DNA from: Planctomycetaceae bacterium
GTDB lineage: Bacteria; Planctomycetota; Planctomycetia; Pirellulales; Thermoguttaceae
Assembly (NCBI GenBank): GCA_031277105.1
Contig: JAISLW010000268.1
Span: forward strand, 1 to 64,000
Reading direction: 5' to 3'
Length of the DNA: 64,000 nt
The translations under genes and the position numbers were made by a program. The notes beneath the pieces are model-generated. The model was not told the DNA's origin. It did not search any database and saw only the letters and a list, made by a program, of their open reading frames with translations. This document shows positions 44,897 to 53,661 of this stretch, piece after piece (position 1 is the stretch's first letter; every line of letters starts with the position of its first letter).

Positions 44897-45169
44897 TTAT
44901 CCTAAATCGGTTATTTCGGTTGCTTGTGCATTGTTAGGCGGTTCATCTAACATTTCAAAACAACACATCAAACCGCTAATAAACGCACAATCCCAAATAT
45001 GAACAACCATCGACACTACATCAGGCGTAAATACTTCTATACGCTCAATCTGCTTGCGAACCTCTGGATACTCCGCTAAAAAATTTTCATATTCAACCTT
45101 GCCCAAATCATGCAACGATTCAAACATCTTCGCCAATTTACCCTCTACATCTTTTTCGTTTTCTGACAT
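44897..45169 (-). CDS. Hypothetical protein
   Basis: 90 residues from ATG 45169 (MSENEKDVEGKLAKMFESL). An upstream TTG start at 45268 would overlap the decayed gene behind it. Acidic and helical, with two Cys near the end. It does not carry the tag. Not recognised. Confidence 0.5.
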   Translation of the reverse strand: MSENEKDVEGKLAKMFESLHDLGKVEYENFLAEYPEVRKQIERIEVFTPDVVSMVVHIWDCAFISGLMCCFEMLDEPPNNAQATEITDLG

Positions 45170-45241
45170 ACCAAAAATAAATAAATTTGTTAAACCAAAA
45201 TCGACCGCTAAAAAATACTCACAATTTGACCAACACTTTAT

Positions 45242-45626
45242 ATCAAGGATTATCCGCTGTTGATTCAATTTTTCTTGTCAATTGACTAGCCTAATAAACG
45301 CCATCCCAAAGCAACGCAGACGCCGTCGTATCTGTAATTCCGTGCGTATTACCATCAGGATCGATTCCTTACAATTCCCCCGCAGCGCCAATTTGTCTAG
45401 CTATTGCCCGTCTGATTACACATTTATAATCAGCATCCCACCGAGCATAAACTTGATACGTTTTTAACATTTCGTTTATAACATTTGCAACTTCAACACA
45501 CTCGTCAACCGTTACTTCACCCTATCAATAATCTTGCATTACGTAATTAGTCGCATATTTCTCATGATCTGCTGTAGTGTCCGTTATGGAATCCGTATCA
45601 AGTACAAAAATCGGTTTAACTGACAT
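45242..45626 (-). pseudogene. Decayed gene with in-frame stops
   Basis: Starts MSVKPIFVLDTDSITDTTAD after a GGAG site and stays in one frame for about 125 codons, but is broken by TGA-TAG after VMQDY, TAA after IGAAGEL and TAG after LLWDGVY. The reading between the stops is protein-like (DECVEVANVINEMLKTYQ; RWDADYKCVIRRAIARQIG; IDPDGNTHGI). No frameshift is needed. Each stop could come from CAA, CAG or TGG by one C-to-T or G-to-A change. Original product not recognised. Confidence 0.75.
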
Positions 45627-45641
45627 ACTTATTTCTCCAAT

Positions 45642-45800
45642 TTAATTTTTAATTTTACAATTTTTAGCCTTTGCCTCTTCTTTAACCCTTTTAGCTATCA
45701 ATTTGTCAACTGCTCTATCCACAGCCTTATCGATAGCGGCAAACAACTTTTTAGTACCGGGTTCTAACTCCGGTTTCTTTATAAATTTTTCGTTTTTCAT
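45642..45800 (-). CDS. Small basic helical protein
   Basis: 52 residues, MKNEKFIKKPELEPGTKKLF onward, then AIDKAVDRAVDKLIAKRVKE, an amphipathic helix. Start behind GGAAAAG. It lies 15 bases before the decayed gene and just after the CAP-domain gene. Function unknown; could be a minor capsid-binding or regulatory peptide. Confidence 0.6.
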   Translation of the reverse strand: MKNEKFIKKPELEPGTKKLFAAIDKAVDRAVDKLIAKRVKEEAKAKNCKIKN

Positions 45801-45802
45801 TT

Positions 45803-46243
45803 TTACTTTTCCTTTCTAACTCTTAATGTCCAATATCCTCCAGAGCGTCCTACGCCGATCCGGTTGATATTTCTTTTCATCATCACGTTCCAATGCGGCG
45901 GCGAATTACGCCATTGGTTGAATGCGTTGCGGCTAATGTTGTTGTTAAACGCAACGCATTCGGCGCAACCTTTCCGCTCGCTTGCGGAGGCGTGCCAAAT
46001 ACGCGTTACGCTATAAACAAAAAAGCCCCGCACTACGCGAGGCTTGCTACTCCGCAAAGTATCCGACCACCGGCGGCAGTCTTGCACCAATTCGTCGTCA
46101 ACCTCCAACTTGCACAACCCCGCTTTAACACGGGTAGCGTTCAACTTAACAATCACCTCCCGCTCGCCCGTTTCCAATTCAACGCCAAAACAAATTACGC
46201 CAAACATCGCAAAAATCACAAACGCCAAAAAAATCCTTTTCAT
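45803..46243 (-). CDS. Secreted CAP/SCP-superfamily protein
   Basis: 146 residues from ATG 46243, which has AGGAG 7 bases upstream. Signal peptide MKRIFLAFVIFAMFGVICFG, then a short CAP domain: LNATRVKAGLCKLEVDDELV, RIWHASASERKGCAECVAFN, and the C-terminal NQWRNSPPHWNVMMKRNINRIGVG, which matches the family motif of W.NSP.H..nm.......iGv. Likely exported to the periplasm or outside. CAP proteins have varied roles; in a phage it may alter the host surface. About 14 residues (KPRVVRGFFVYSVT) look like an insertion. Confidence 0.8.
   Translation of the reverse strand: MKRIFLAFVIFAMFGVICFGVELETGEREVIVKLNATRVKAGLCKLEVDDELVQDCRRWSDTLRSSKPRVVRGFFVYSVTRIWHASASERKGCAECVAFNNNISRNAFNQWRNSPPHWNVMMKRNINRIGVGRSGGYWTLRVRKEK
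46019..46044 (-). terminator. Terminator-like hairpin inside the CAP gene
   Basis: Minus strand AGCCTCGC-GTAGT-GCGGGGCT followed by six T: an 8-bp stem with one G-U pair and a T tract, the shape of an intrinsic terminator, yet read in frame as KPRVVRGFF. It may be an inserted palindrome or an attenuator. Confidence 0.6.
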
Positions 46244-46487
46244 AAAATCTCCTTTGTCAAAAAAAACCAATACGTTAAACTTGCTCTTAAAATTTGTGTA
46301 ATACTGTATGCCAATTTATCTATCAGAATTAGAATAAAAAAATGAAAAACAAGCCTAAAGAAAATAATTGACTGTTTTTTTCAGTTACGAGGCTTTTCTG
46401 TTCGATATTAAATTGTAGAATAATAACAATAATAACACTTGACTACACAAACCAAACAAAACCAAAAATAAATAGGATGTAAACCAA

Positions 46488-46613
46488 ATGATCAATAGCG
46501 TAGAATTTGCAAAATTCATTTTGCTACGTGCAAAAGAATTAGACATCGAAACGGAAGAAACAAATAAAGTCATGAACAACAAGCATTGTCTGTATCAATT
46601 TCGTTTTGTTTAA
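46488..46613 (+). CDS. Short plus-strand ORF, possible Panacea/SocA-like remnant
   Basis: 41 residues, MINSVEFAKFILLRAKELDI onward, behind AGGATG. The opening resembles the start of Panacea (DUF4065) antitoxin-type proteins, but it stops after 41 residues. Could be a truncated remnant. Low certainty. Confidence 0.35.
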   Translation: MINSVEFAKFILLRAKELDIETEETNKVMNNKHCLYQFRFV

Positions 46614-46698
46614 CGCAACCGCAAAATGCATTCGGCTTGTCCAACACTTCCCACAATTTTTAAGGACTTTATTAAAATTCTCTTATAATAGATTACGC

Positions 46699-46802
46699 CT
46701 ATAACTTGATCAAAATATCAGCAGGTATTTTTACCTTCACACCGTTCAACTCCACATCGACAAATACGTTCAATCCGCATCTATTACGTTAAAATTCAAC
46801 AT
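46699..46802 (-). pseudogene. Frameshifted small gene
   Basis: Directly after the gene at 46807, behind AGGATA, the frame reads MLNFNVIDAD and stops. One base shift continues LNVFVDVELNGVKVKIPADI followed by LIKL and stop. A one-base deletion would explain it. About 35 residues originally; product unknown. Confidence 0.45.
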
Positions 46803-46806
46803 TATC

Positions 46807-47355
46807 CTATTCTTCGTCCGGTTCGTATTCTGACCGTTTTGATTTCTTTTTTTGGTCTTGGTCAACTTCCGGCAGACCGTTTTCAATCACGTCCAACCAA
46901 TCTAGGTCACGATGATCAATCCACCAATGAGCATATTGCACAGATTGCAATTGCTTAAATATTTTCTTACACAACGATCTGTTTTGTACCGCTTGCATAT
47001 TGTCAGACTCGTTACAATATTTGACCGCTACGTCGTCAAACGCTTTCAACATTTTTTCTCGCAACGTTGCAGCCCAAGCAACTTGCTTTTCCGTTCCACG
47101 CAATTCAGGCAAACTAGATAAAAATTCCAAATCCGCAACCAACCCCTCAACCGTAAAACCACGACGCTCAATAAACCAACTAGCCGAACTAATACGCCAC
47201 AATTGAGCAATACACGCTTCCTTACTGTCGCCGTCTATACCCGAATTATAAATACAGTTATGAAACTTGTCCCGAATACTTTCCGCCCACTCAACCTGCT
47301 TGTCCGTACCTATCAAAGCAACTTCAACAACCTCTATCTCATTTTCGCAAGACAT
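46807..47355 (-). CDS. Protein with two GT(E/D)KQVxWA repeats
   Basis: 182 residues made of two related halves: GTDKQVEWAESIRDK (16-30) with SASWFIERR, and GTEKQVAWAATLREK (87-101) with YAHWWIDHRD. The motif recurs in phage and plasmid proteins of unknown function. A charged tail ends the protein. GGAG site present; the octamer TTGGCATA lies about 100 bases upstream with a TATAAA further on. Confidence 0.7.
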   Translation of the reverse strand: MSCENEIEVVEVALIGTDKQVEWAESIRDKFHNCIYNSGIDGDSKEACIAQLWRISSASWFIERRGFTVEGLVADLEFLSSLPELRGTEKQVAWAATLREKMLKAFDDVAVKYCNESDNMQAVQNRSLCKKIFKQLQSVQYAHWWIDHRDLDWLDVIENGLPEVDQDQKKKSKRSEYEPDEE

Positions 47356-47481
47356 AAAAATCTCCTTTCACCCACTTCATCACACATATCTACAATTCAC
47401 CAAAAAATAAGTCAAATTAGACCAAACAAAAATTTATACTGACAATCAGAGTATGCCAACAAAAAAAGAAAAATTAATGGC

Positions 47482-47518
47482 AAAAAATAGCCGTCTGACA
47501 AGTAGAACCAAACGGCTA
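47482..47518 (-). terminator. Intrinsic terminator after the tag gene at 47962
   Basis: Minus strand TAGCCGT ... ACGGCTA pair across a 17-base loop and are followed by TTTTTTG. It lies about 30 bases past the stop at 47549 and would make the tag gene a one-gene transcript. Confidence 0.7.
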
Positions 47519-47548
47519 ATCTACGATAAAACCAAAAATTTAATTTAC

Positions 47549-47962
47549 CTAAAATGATTGTTCTTCAGTCTCCTTTGAAAGCGGAAGGTAATATGATTTA
47601 TACGAACCTGTAACGCCTAGTTTATTTAACCTGTCAAAAGTAGGTTTAAGTTTGCTTATAACGCTAGTTTTTTCATCCGTGTATTGATCGTTAAGTTTAT
47701 TTTCGTTTTCATCCATTAAGTGTCTATAATGCGTAGCCATACGGTAAATATCATTTTCTAGTTTTTTTACTTCGTCAATGAGTTTAGATATTTCTTTCAC
47801 ATCCTTGCGAGATATTGTACTTTGTTGTCTCTGTACTTTCCAAGTAACATTATTGACCGCTCGACCATTCTGAAAAGCGCCCATTTGACTACAAAACGAA
47901 TCATTAGCCTGATTCTGTAACGATTCAAATATCGCTATATCCGCAACATTTTGATTACTCAT
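47549..47962 (-). CDS. Tag-family small protein
   Basis: 137 residues from ATG 47962, chosen because it has GGAG 8 bases upstream and matches the starts of other members. Opens MSNQNVADIAIFESLQNQ, then CSQMGAFQNG. The body is basic and helical (KEISKLIDEVKKLENDIYRM). Own promoter and terminator. It is divergent from the tag pair starting at 48231. Confidence 0.8.
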   Translation of the reverse strand: MSNQNVADIAIFESLQNQANDSFCSQMGAFQNGRAVNNVTWKVQRQQSTISRKDVKEISKLIDEVKKLENDIYRMATHYRHLMDENENKLNDQYTDEKTSVISKLKPTFDRLNKLGVTGSYKSYYLPLSKETEEQSF

Positions 47963-48006
47963 AAAATTTCTCCTACATTTTTTGTTTATTTGTTTACTAT
48001 TTATCC

Positions 48007-48061
48007 TTTGTTCAAAGGAACGAATTGACATAGTACAAAAAAAAATAAAATTGTGTCACAC
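48007..48061 (-). promoter_or_regulatory. Promoter and 5' hairpin of the tag gene at 47962
   Basis: Minus strand: GTGACA (48061-48056), 18-base spacer with nine T, TACTAT (48037-48032), then hairpin CCTTTG-AA-CAAAGG (48020-48007). Almost the same as 247-302. Confidence 0.75.
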
Positions 48062-48142
48062 ACAAAATAATCCCCAAAATAATCCCCAAAGTGATCATTT
48101 TATTATGTCTACACAAATTATCAAAATAAGTCAAACTATGTT

Positions 48143-48200
48143 TTGACACAAACCTAGTTTTTTTTTGTATTATGCCAATTCGTTTCTCTTACAGTAAGAG
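48143..48200 (+). promoter_or_regulatory. Promoter and 5' hairpin of the tag pair at 48231
   Basis: TTGACA (48143-48148), 19-base spacer with nine T, TATTAT (48168-48173), the shared ATGCCAATTCGTTTC start region, then hairpin CTCTTAC-A-GTAAGAG (48186-48200). The stem sequence differs from the other copies but the pairing is kept. Confidence 0.8.
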
Positions 48201-48230
48201 GTAAATGTTAAACAAAATTGGAGAATAATT

Positions 48231-48677
48231 ATGAAAAACCAAAACATCGCAGATATTAGCGTATTCGAATCAATACAAACAGATCAACATACTAAAACTG
48301 GTATGAGTCAAATGAACGTATTTAACAACAATTGTTCGATTAAAAATAGCGCTCTTTTGGATAAAGCCGCTATGGACGTTAAAAAATATCGTGCAAAAGT
48401 AGATGCGTTTATCAAATTAGGCAATGAAGTAGCAAAACGACGTGAAAAATTCGTGTCAAAAGAACGCGACGCTATTTTTAAGTATGAAACGTCTGACGAA
48501 TACATTAAAGAACGCATACGAGTTTTTGGCGTGCTTGGCGCAAACCCTAACGATCCTGAAGCATTAGCCGACGAAAAACAAAGTAACGAAATAGCAACAG
48601 CCAGATACGAAGCAGAACAGAAACTTGCCGCTTTGGTAAAAAGCGATCACGCATTATTTTGGAGATATTCTTATTAA
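48231..48677 (+). CDS. Tag-family small protein
   Basis: 148 residues. Tag MKNQNIADISVFESIQTDQ, then MSQMNVFNNNCSIKNSALLD. The body is helical and ends with NPNDPEALADEKQ and a short aromatic tail (FWRYSY). Body and tag are related to the next gene, so the two are a tandem duplication that has diverged. Start behind GGAG. Confidence 0.85.
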   Translation: MKNQNIADISVFESIQTDQHTKTGMSQMNVFNNNCSIKNSALLDKAAMDVKKYRAKVDAFIKLGNEVAKRREKFVSKERDAIFKYETSDEYIKERIRVFGVLGANPNDPEALADEKQSNEIATARYEAEQKLAALVKSDHALFWRYSY

Positions 48678-48742
48678 AAACACCACCTATAATTTAATCT
48701 ATTTTAACAAAAAACAACTCAAATAAAAAAGGAAACAAATAT

Positions 48743-49201
48743 ATGAAAAATCAAAACGTTGCCGATATTTCGGTATTTGAAAATTTACAAAACAACACTA
48801 ACAATTCTTTTGCCAGTCAAATGAACGTATTTAACGGCAATTGTTCAATTGAAAATAGCGCTATCTTTGACAAAGCCGAATCGTTAGTTAAAAAATTTGT
48901 CGCAGACATTGACTTACTTGTAAAAGAAGGTACAGAATTGGTAAAACTCCGAAATTCAGTCATAAGAATGCGACCTAAACGCAAAGATCAACGAGCAATC
49001 GGAGACATATTAGATAAGGAACAAAAACGAATTACACAAGCGTTAAAAGAAAACCCTAACGACCCTGAAGCGTTAGCCGACCAAAAACAAGCCCTATCTA
49101 TACAAAAGGAATTTAACGCCAGCGACAGGGATATGTTTAATTTTATAACAACTAAACCTAATAAAGAAGTATTTCTGGACTCCATTTATCAATATTTTTA
49201 A
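48743..49201 (+). CDS. Tag-family small protein (tandem partner)
   Basis: 152 residues. Tag MKNQNVADISVFENLQNN, then SQMNVFNGNCSIENSAIFDK, with NPNDPEALADQKQ later. No own promoter; shares the transcript of the gene at 48231. Ends at a strong terminator. Lys/Arg-rich helix in the middle (RMRPKRKDQR). Confidence 0.85.
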   Translation: MKNQNVADISVFENLQNNTNNSFASQMNVFNGNCSIENSAIFDKAESLVKKFVADIDLLVKEGTELVKLRNSVIRMRPKRKDQRAIGDILDKEQKRITQALKENPNDPEALADQKQALSIQKEFNASDRDMFNFITTKPNKEVFLDSIYQYF

Positions 49202-49240
49202 TTAGTACATTAGGTCGTTAGTAAAAGATATTAAAACAAG

Positions 49241-49282
49241 AACAACGAAAATAAACCATAACATGATTTTATTTTCGTTGTT
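49241..49282. terminator. Bidirectional terminator between convergent genes
   Basis: AACAACGAAAATAAA (49241-49255) and TTTATTTTCGTTGTT (49268-49282) form a perfect 15-bp stem with 12-base loop. T-rich on one side and A-rich on the other, it serves the tag pair and the ParB-like gene ending at 49283. Confidence 0.85.
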
Positions 49283-49939
49283 TTATTTATCTTTTTTGAC
49301 TTTTGCTCTTGATGTTCCTTTTGGCACAGCCCACGCTCTGCCGTATTCCGCATCTTTATACAATTTAGAGTAACCTGTAATATGTTTCAACTTTATTAAT
49401 TCTTCCGGCTGCATTCCTAATTCGTTACAAATATCAGCGTCTGATTTGCCGTTTTTCAACATTTCAAAAACCATATTCGACATACCTTTGACCGAATGCG
49501 TTCCTCTCGCTCTGTTATGTCTTACAGTTGCAGCCATCCGCTCGTTTATATTCTTGTCCAACACGACTACAGGCAATAATCCAGCAGAAATATCCTTAAT
49601 ATCTTCCCGCGTTTTCATTGTAAAATAACGATGGAAACCATCTATTATTACAAATTTATTCGTTTTATCATCGTAAACTGACACCGTTGGTTGCGTATAA
49701 CCGTCGGCTTTAATCGACGTGTACAACAAACCCATCTCAATCGGCGCTACCGCATTCGGATTGTAATCATTCGCTTGAACCCGATCCACAGGCACATATT
49801 GAACACAACCTACCGGATGCGGAATCCCACTTACTTCATGGACTACTTTACGCACGTCATTTAATTTCAAATTCCGTTCAACCGTATCCAAACCCTCGAC
49901 AAATTTTTCAATAACCGATTTGACATCATCAATAGTCAT
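49283..49939 (-). CDS. ParB-domain protein (IbrB-like)
   Basis: 218 residues. ParB fold: VDRVQANDYNPNAVAP, then SIKADGYTQPTVSV, IIDGFHRYF and VRHNRARGTH. This is the pattern of IbrB-type proteins, which pair with a PAPS-reductase-like IbrA. The IbrA-like gene is two genes upstream in the same run (50650), with a methyltransferase between. It may bind DNA or act as a nucleotide-using switch; role in phages is unsettled. Confidence 0.8.
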   Translation of the reverse strand: MTIDDVKSVIEKFVEGLDTVERNLKLNDVRKVVHEVSGIPHPVGCVQYVPVDRVQANDYNPNAVAPIEMGLLYTSIKADGYTQPTVSVYDDKTNKFVIIDGFHRYFTMKTREDIKDISAGLLPVVVLDKNINERMAATVRHNRARGTHSVKGMSNMVFEMLKNGKSDADICNELGMQPEELIKLKHITGYSKLYKDAEYGRAWAVPKGTSRAKVKKDK

Positions 49940-49961
49940 ACGTTAATCTCCTCAAAAATAA

Positions 49962-50648
49962 TTATTTTTTTGCTTTATTACGCGTAGATTTACAAATAAC
50001 ATCCCACCCTTTAGCGTACAATAAATCATGTTCGCCTATGGCGTTAAAGAACGCTCGCTTGCAACCTTTACGAATCCTGTCATGCAACTCGACAATAAAA
50101 TAATTGACCGAATTAACCCAACTCGCTGAATTTTCAAACACCTCTATTTCCGATCCTTCTATATCACATTTCAGAATATCAACACGTTGCATGTTAAATT
50201 GTTCCTTAACAGCATCAATCGTAATGCCAACAACATCAAAATCATCGTCAATCGCTTCTGTTACTTGAAAGGCGTACTTGTTCTTATTGTCATCCAAAGG
50301 CGCTATTTTTAATTTAACATCAGATTTCCACAAGCCGCATTGAATACAACATATATTTGGATACATTGCCGTATTTATTTTTAGCACGTTGTAATTCGAC
50401 GTTTCAGGTTCAATTGCTACTATTTTTGCATTAGGAAATCGATTAGCAAACCAGAGCGTCCTTATCCCGATATTAGCGCCAGCGTCGATTATCGTTTCAA
50501 CGCTATCAAATTGAACCGACCCCATTTTATTTTGTGTTACATCTGCGTTAACATAAACGTCAGACGTATTCGGTCGGACGTAATAAGGGTATCGAAACAA
50601 AGCGTGCGTCTTGCGTTTCAAGACTGTACCGATTGATTTTTCCATCAC
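49962..50648 (-). CDS. FkbM-family methyltransferase
   Basis: 228 residues. SAM site TIIDAGANIGIRTLWFA and VAIEPETSNYNVL, then KCDIEGSEIEVFE, the FkbM-type signature. Members usually O-methylate sugars or nucleosides. One base separates it from the IbrA-like gene, so it belongs to the same modification cluster. Confidence 0.85.
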   Translation of the reverse strand: MMEKSIGTVLKRKTHALFRYPYYVRPNTSDVYVNADVTQNKMGSVQFDSVETIIDAGANIGIRTLWFANRFPNAKIVAIEPETSNYNVLKINTAMYPNICCIQCGLWKSDVKLKIAPLDDNKNKYAFQVTEAIDDDFDVVGITIDAVKEQFNMQRVDILKCDIEGSEIEVFENSASWVNSVNYFIVELHDRIRKGCKRAFFNAIGEHDLLYAKGWDVICKSTRNKAKK

Positions 50649-50649
50649 G

Positions 50650-51762
50650 TTACGTTTTTGTTTGTTGCTCCTTCTTTTTTAAGATCATACTATGCGTTGC
50701 GTGAAACATGTCAACTTTTACACCCCAAACGTCAACTAAAATAACAGATTTAATCTGCGTCTTAATTGCGTCTAATTCTGCTTCCGTTCCATAATATCTA
50801 TCCAATTTAGCACACGTTTTACGCATTGCTTCTCTATCTTGCGGCTCTACCAAATTATCAATTAAATAATCTTTGTATTCTACCCAACTGCTGAACATAT
50901 ACGGCAATTTATCAGGACAACACATAGAATCTTCTTTTAGTACGCGACATGTATTAGCGCCAGATAACCTGCTAGTCAACCTTGCCCACGTATCAGGCTC
51001 AATTTCGGCTACTTTCAATAACGTAGATAACGCACAATCATGACACACCGATGAAACGCGCATAGCACGCGTACTAAAACCAACAGAATAAAAATAATCA
51101 TATAACGGATTGTACTCAATATTATTGTCGTAAATATATTTCCATACGTCGGTCGTTTTCCAATCATATATTGGGTAAAATCTATAAACTTCTTTGTCTT
51201 TTTTATCGACTAGTATAGTTCCGTTTTTGCCTTTATACGCTACGCTGTTGCAAACCATTTTGTACCTTGTAGGCGATTCGTCCGCTCGCACGCCTGCAAA
51301 CACTACGCCCCGTTGTCCCATACACCGCAAAATACACGTATCCATCGCCGCATAAAAATTATCAAGTTCAATCGAACCTATATCCTTGATACTAATCGGG
51401 TCTTTCGGATGAACCCATTCGTTTTCTATCGCTGGATCCCAACAATAAATATAACGGTCAAACGTCGATGAATTATTTGACAAATGAAACGGTACTTGAT
51501 GCCAACACGGTTTAACGTCGGGATGATACATAACTTTGCGTATATGGTTAATCGTACTATCCCATTCGGCTTCTTGATCTAGAAAAAATGTTTTTAACGG
51601 TAATCTATTTCGCCGCTTCGCTTCTTGCATGACCAAGTGATGAACTACCGATGAATCCTTGCCCCCCGAAACGTTCACCATTACATCGTCAAAATCATCG
51701 AAAGCGTCCGAAATCCGCTTTTGCGCCGCTTCCAACACATTTTGTTTCAAATATAATTTCAT
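50650..51762 (-). CDS. PAPS-reductase-family protein (IbrA-like)
   Basis: 370 residues. PP-loop NVSGGKDSSVVHHLV (residues 30-44), FLDQEAEW, and a later Cys-containing HDCALSTLLKV segment. The N-type PP-loop ATPase plus the ParB-type partner point to the IbrA/IbrB type rather than assimilatory sulfate reduction. DNA-modification enzymes such as DndC share this fold. Overlaps the methyltransferase gene at 51759 by 4 bases. Confidence 0.85.
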   Translation of the reverse strand: MKLYLKQNVLEAAQKRISDAFDDFDDVMVNVSGGKDSSVVHHLVMQEAKRRNRLPLKTFFLDQEAEWDSTINHIRKVMYHPDVKPCWHQVPFHLSNNSSTFDRYIYCWDPAIENEWVHPKDPISIKDIGSIELDNFYAAMDTCILRCMGQRGVVFAGVRADESPTRYKMVCNSVAYKGKNGTILVDKKDKEVYRFYPIYDWKTTDVWKYIYDNNIEYNPLYDYFYSVGFSTRAMRVSSVCHDCALSTLLKVAEIEPDTWARLTSRLSGANTCRVLKEDSMCCPDKLPYMFSSWVEYKDYLIDNLVEPQDREAMRKTCAKLDRYYGTEAELDAIKTQIKSVILVDVWGVKVDMFHATHSMILKKKEQQTKT

Positions 51763-52538
51763 AGCGCTTTTTGACCCCGTTCAACTGAATAATTCCCAAA
51801 TTTAATATATGAATCTTTTCTGCACACAACTAATTCAGGACTAATCGTTCCCAAATGAACCGCTGGAAAATAACCATGCGTGTAATACATCAAAAAATAT
51901 TTACCACCAGGCTTCAATAAATCCATCAATTTTGAATTCGACATTTCCAAATAACCAGGCGTAATATACGACGGCGTACCGTAATCTGCAAAAATAAAAT
52001 CAAATTGCTTGTCCGTATAAAACGATTCAAACGACGCAACACAAAATTCCTTGTCAGGATATAAACGTTTTGCCTCTTTTACCATCGCAGCCGACGGATC
52101 AATTCCGATATAATTGTTGAATAATTGCGAAAACCTGCCTGTCGCACATCCAACTTCCAACACAAAACCATCACCCGAGTACATCTCTTTCATAACAGTC
52201 CCGACTAACTCGTCTTCCTGTAAATATTGCGGGTAACAATAAACGCCGTCATAACAATTTGTAATCTCGTCATAAGCCGACACGTCATTCAACGATCTGC
52301 ACAACCCGTCTATATCGTCAAACCAATACCGATACTCGTTGACATCAAAACAACGCGAAATATCCCCGTTAGGATAACCGTGTTTTTCCAAAAGCGATTT
52401 TAAGTTTTCTTCTACATGCGATTGTACCCGTCGCGTACAATCTACACGTTCTACGTTATTAACTGAATCGCCCCATTTAAGCGACAATAACGATGTTGCC
52501 AAATACTTAAAAGTTGACCAACCCGTATAACGATTCAT
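51759..52538 (-). CDS. Class I SAM-dependent methyltransferase
   Basis: 259 residues. Motif I VLEVGCATGRFSQLF with IGIDPSAAMVKEA, motif post-I, and FDFIFADYGTPSY; LKPGGKYFLMYY later. Typical small-molecule methyltransferase. Embedded in the cluster between the IbrA-like and glycosyltransferase-like genes, so it may modify the same product. Confidence 0.85.
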   Translation of the reverse strand: MNRYTGWSTFKYLATSLLSLKWGDSVNNVERVDCTRRVQSHVEENLKSLLEKHGYPNGDISRCFDVNEYRYWFDDIDGLCRSLNDVSAYDEITNCYDGVYCYPQYLQEDELVGTVMKEMYSGDGFVLEVGCATGRFSQLFNNYIGIDPSAAMVKEAKRLYPDKEFCVASFESFYTDKQFDFIFADYGTPSYITPGYLEMSNSKLMDLLKPGGKYFLMYYTHGYFPAVHLGTISPELVVCRKDSYIKFGNYSVERGQKAL

Positions 52539-52547
52539 TTTTAACTC

Positions 52548-53543
52548 CTATCTGTAAATTTTATTTTCATCGCCTATCAAAGAACGATTTATAAGATTTA
52601 ACGAGTAATACGTCCAATACCTGTGATCGCCCGCTCTGCAATACACAAACGGCGCCGTATAATACAACTCAATATAACCGTTAAGCAACGTCCACTTCGC
52701 AGCCCGAAATAAATCAGTCTTGTATTGACTCTCTTCCGCATCTTCTTTTACTACCGCGTACTCATGCGGCGCTGTTTTCGCATACGTCCTAGCAAAACGC
52801 CACTTCGCATTTTCAACAAATTCCAAAAACTCTGCCTGCGTCATCATCGGTTGCAACGGTTGCGGCAACTCAAACGGATCGTCAAATATACCAAACCAAC
52901 CTTTACTAGCATACTCGCGACGTATCGCTTCAAATCCAATCTTATTACTTATAATCAACCGCTTCTCATCTACAAAATCAGGACAAATTAAATCACTGTC
53001 CCTGTAATCCGCTACGCCGCGTCTGCCGGCAGTTTTGGCAATTGATCCCGTATCAACACAATTTTTCCAACCGTACTTCAACACTTCCGCAGCAAACGCT
53101 ACATCGTCTAATTTATATCGCGGCTCATACGGCATCCTGCCAATCATCCGCTGAACTAACGGATTCAATACAAAACCGCCGCCAATTCGCATTACGCCTG
53201 ACTTGACTATTCCGTCCTTGTCCGTTAAATTGTCTGCCTTGTCCGCTACTGCAACTATGCCAACGCCAGGTTCAGCGCTACGCAACAACGCAGAATCAAA
53301 ATCAAAATCATCCGTAAATTGCAAGTTATCAGGAACAAGTACAATAGTCCGCTTGTCGTCATAATATTGACGAATAGACTCCAGCCGCTGTACATAATGC
53401 GGCTCCTGACTATGCACAATCGCAAGTTTATACTTGTCCTTATGCTTCCAATGATAAAACGTATACAAAAAACGACGTATCACCGAACACCGCGAAGCAG
53501 ACCAATTCGTATGCAAAACCAATAATTGTTTCTCATTACTCAT
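52548..53543 (-). CDS. Glycosyltransferase-like protein
   Basis: 331 residues. Segment GIVAVADKADNL, then MRIGGGFVLNPLVQRMIGRM and YKLDDVAFAAEVLKYGWKN, as in phage GT-A-type enzymes that read DxA/DD motifs. Not a clear match to one GT family. Placed in the modification cluster. Confidence 0.5.
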   Translation of the reverse strand: MSNEKQLLVLHTNWSASRCSVIRRFLYTFYHWKHKDKYKLAIVHSQEPHYVQRLESIRQYYDDKRTIVLVPDNLQFTDDFDFDSALLRSAEPGVGIVAVADKADNLTDKDGIVKSGVMRIGGGFVLNPLVQRMIGRMPYEPRYKLDDVAFAAEVLKYGWKNCVDTGSIAKTAGRRGVADYRDSDLICPDFVDEKRLIISNKIGFEAIRREYASKGWFGIFDDPFELPQPLQPMMTQAEFLEFVENAKWRFARTYAKTAPHEYAVVKEDAEESQYKTDLFRAAKWTLLNGYIELYYTAPFVYCRAGDHRYWTYYSLNLINRSLIGDENKIYR

Positions 53544-53661
53544 ATACTATTTTTCTACCTAAATATGTTAAATTGTTTTAGACCTAGCCACAAAACACAT
53601 ATTTTGTAACTTTTCAATAATAATAGTATGCCTTCTAAAAAACGAAAATTAAAGACAATTT

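Noticed and set aside
45282-45467. Plus-strand frame of 61 codons
   Set aside because: Antisense of the decayed minus-strand gene, which reads as better protein.
47519-47545. TATCGTAGAT after the tag gene at 47962, like the end of Cas12a-type sites 1 and 2
   Set aside because: The 5' stem half TCTAC is absent; may be a decayed copy but not supportable.
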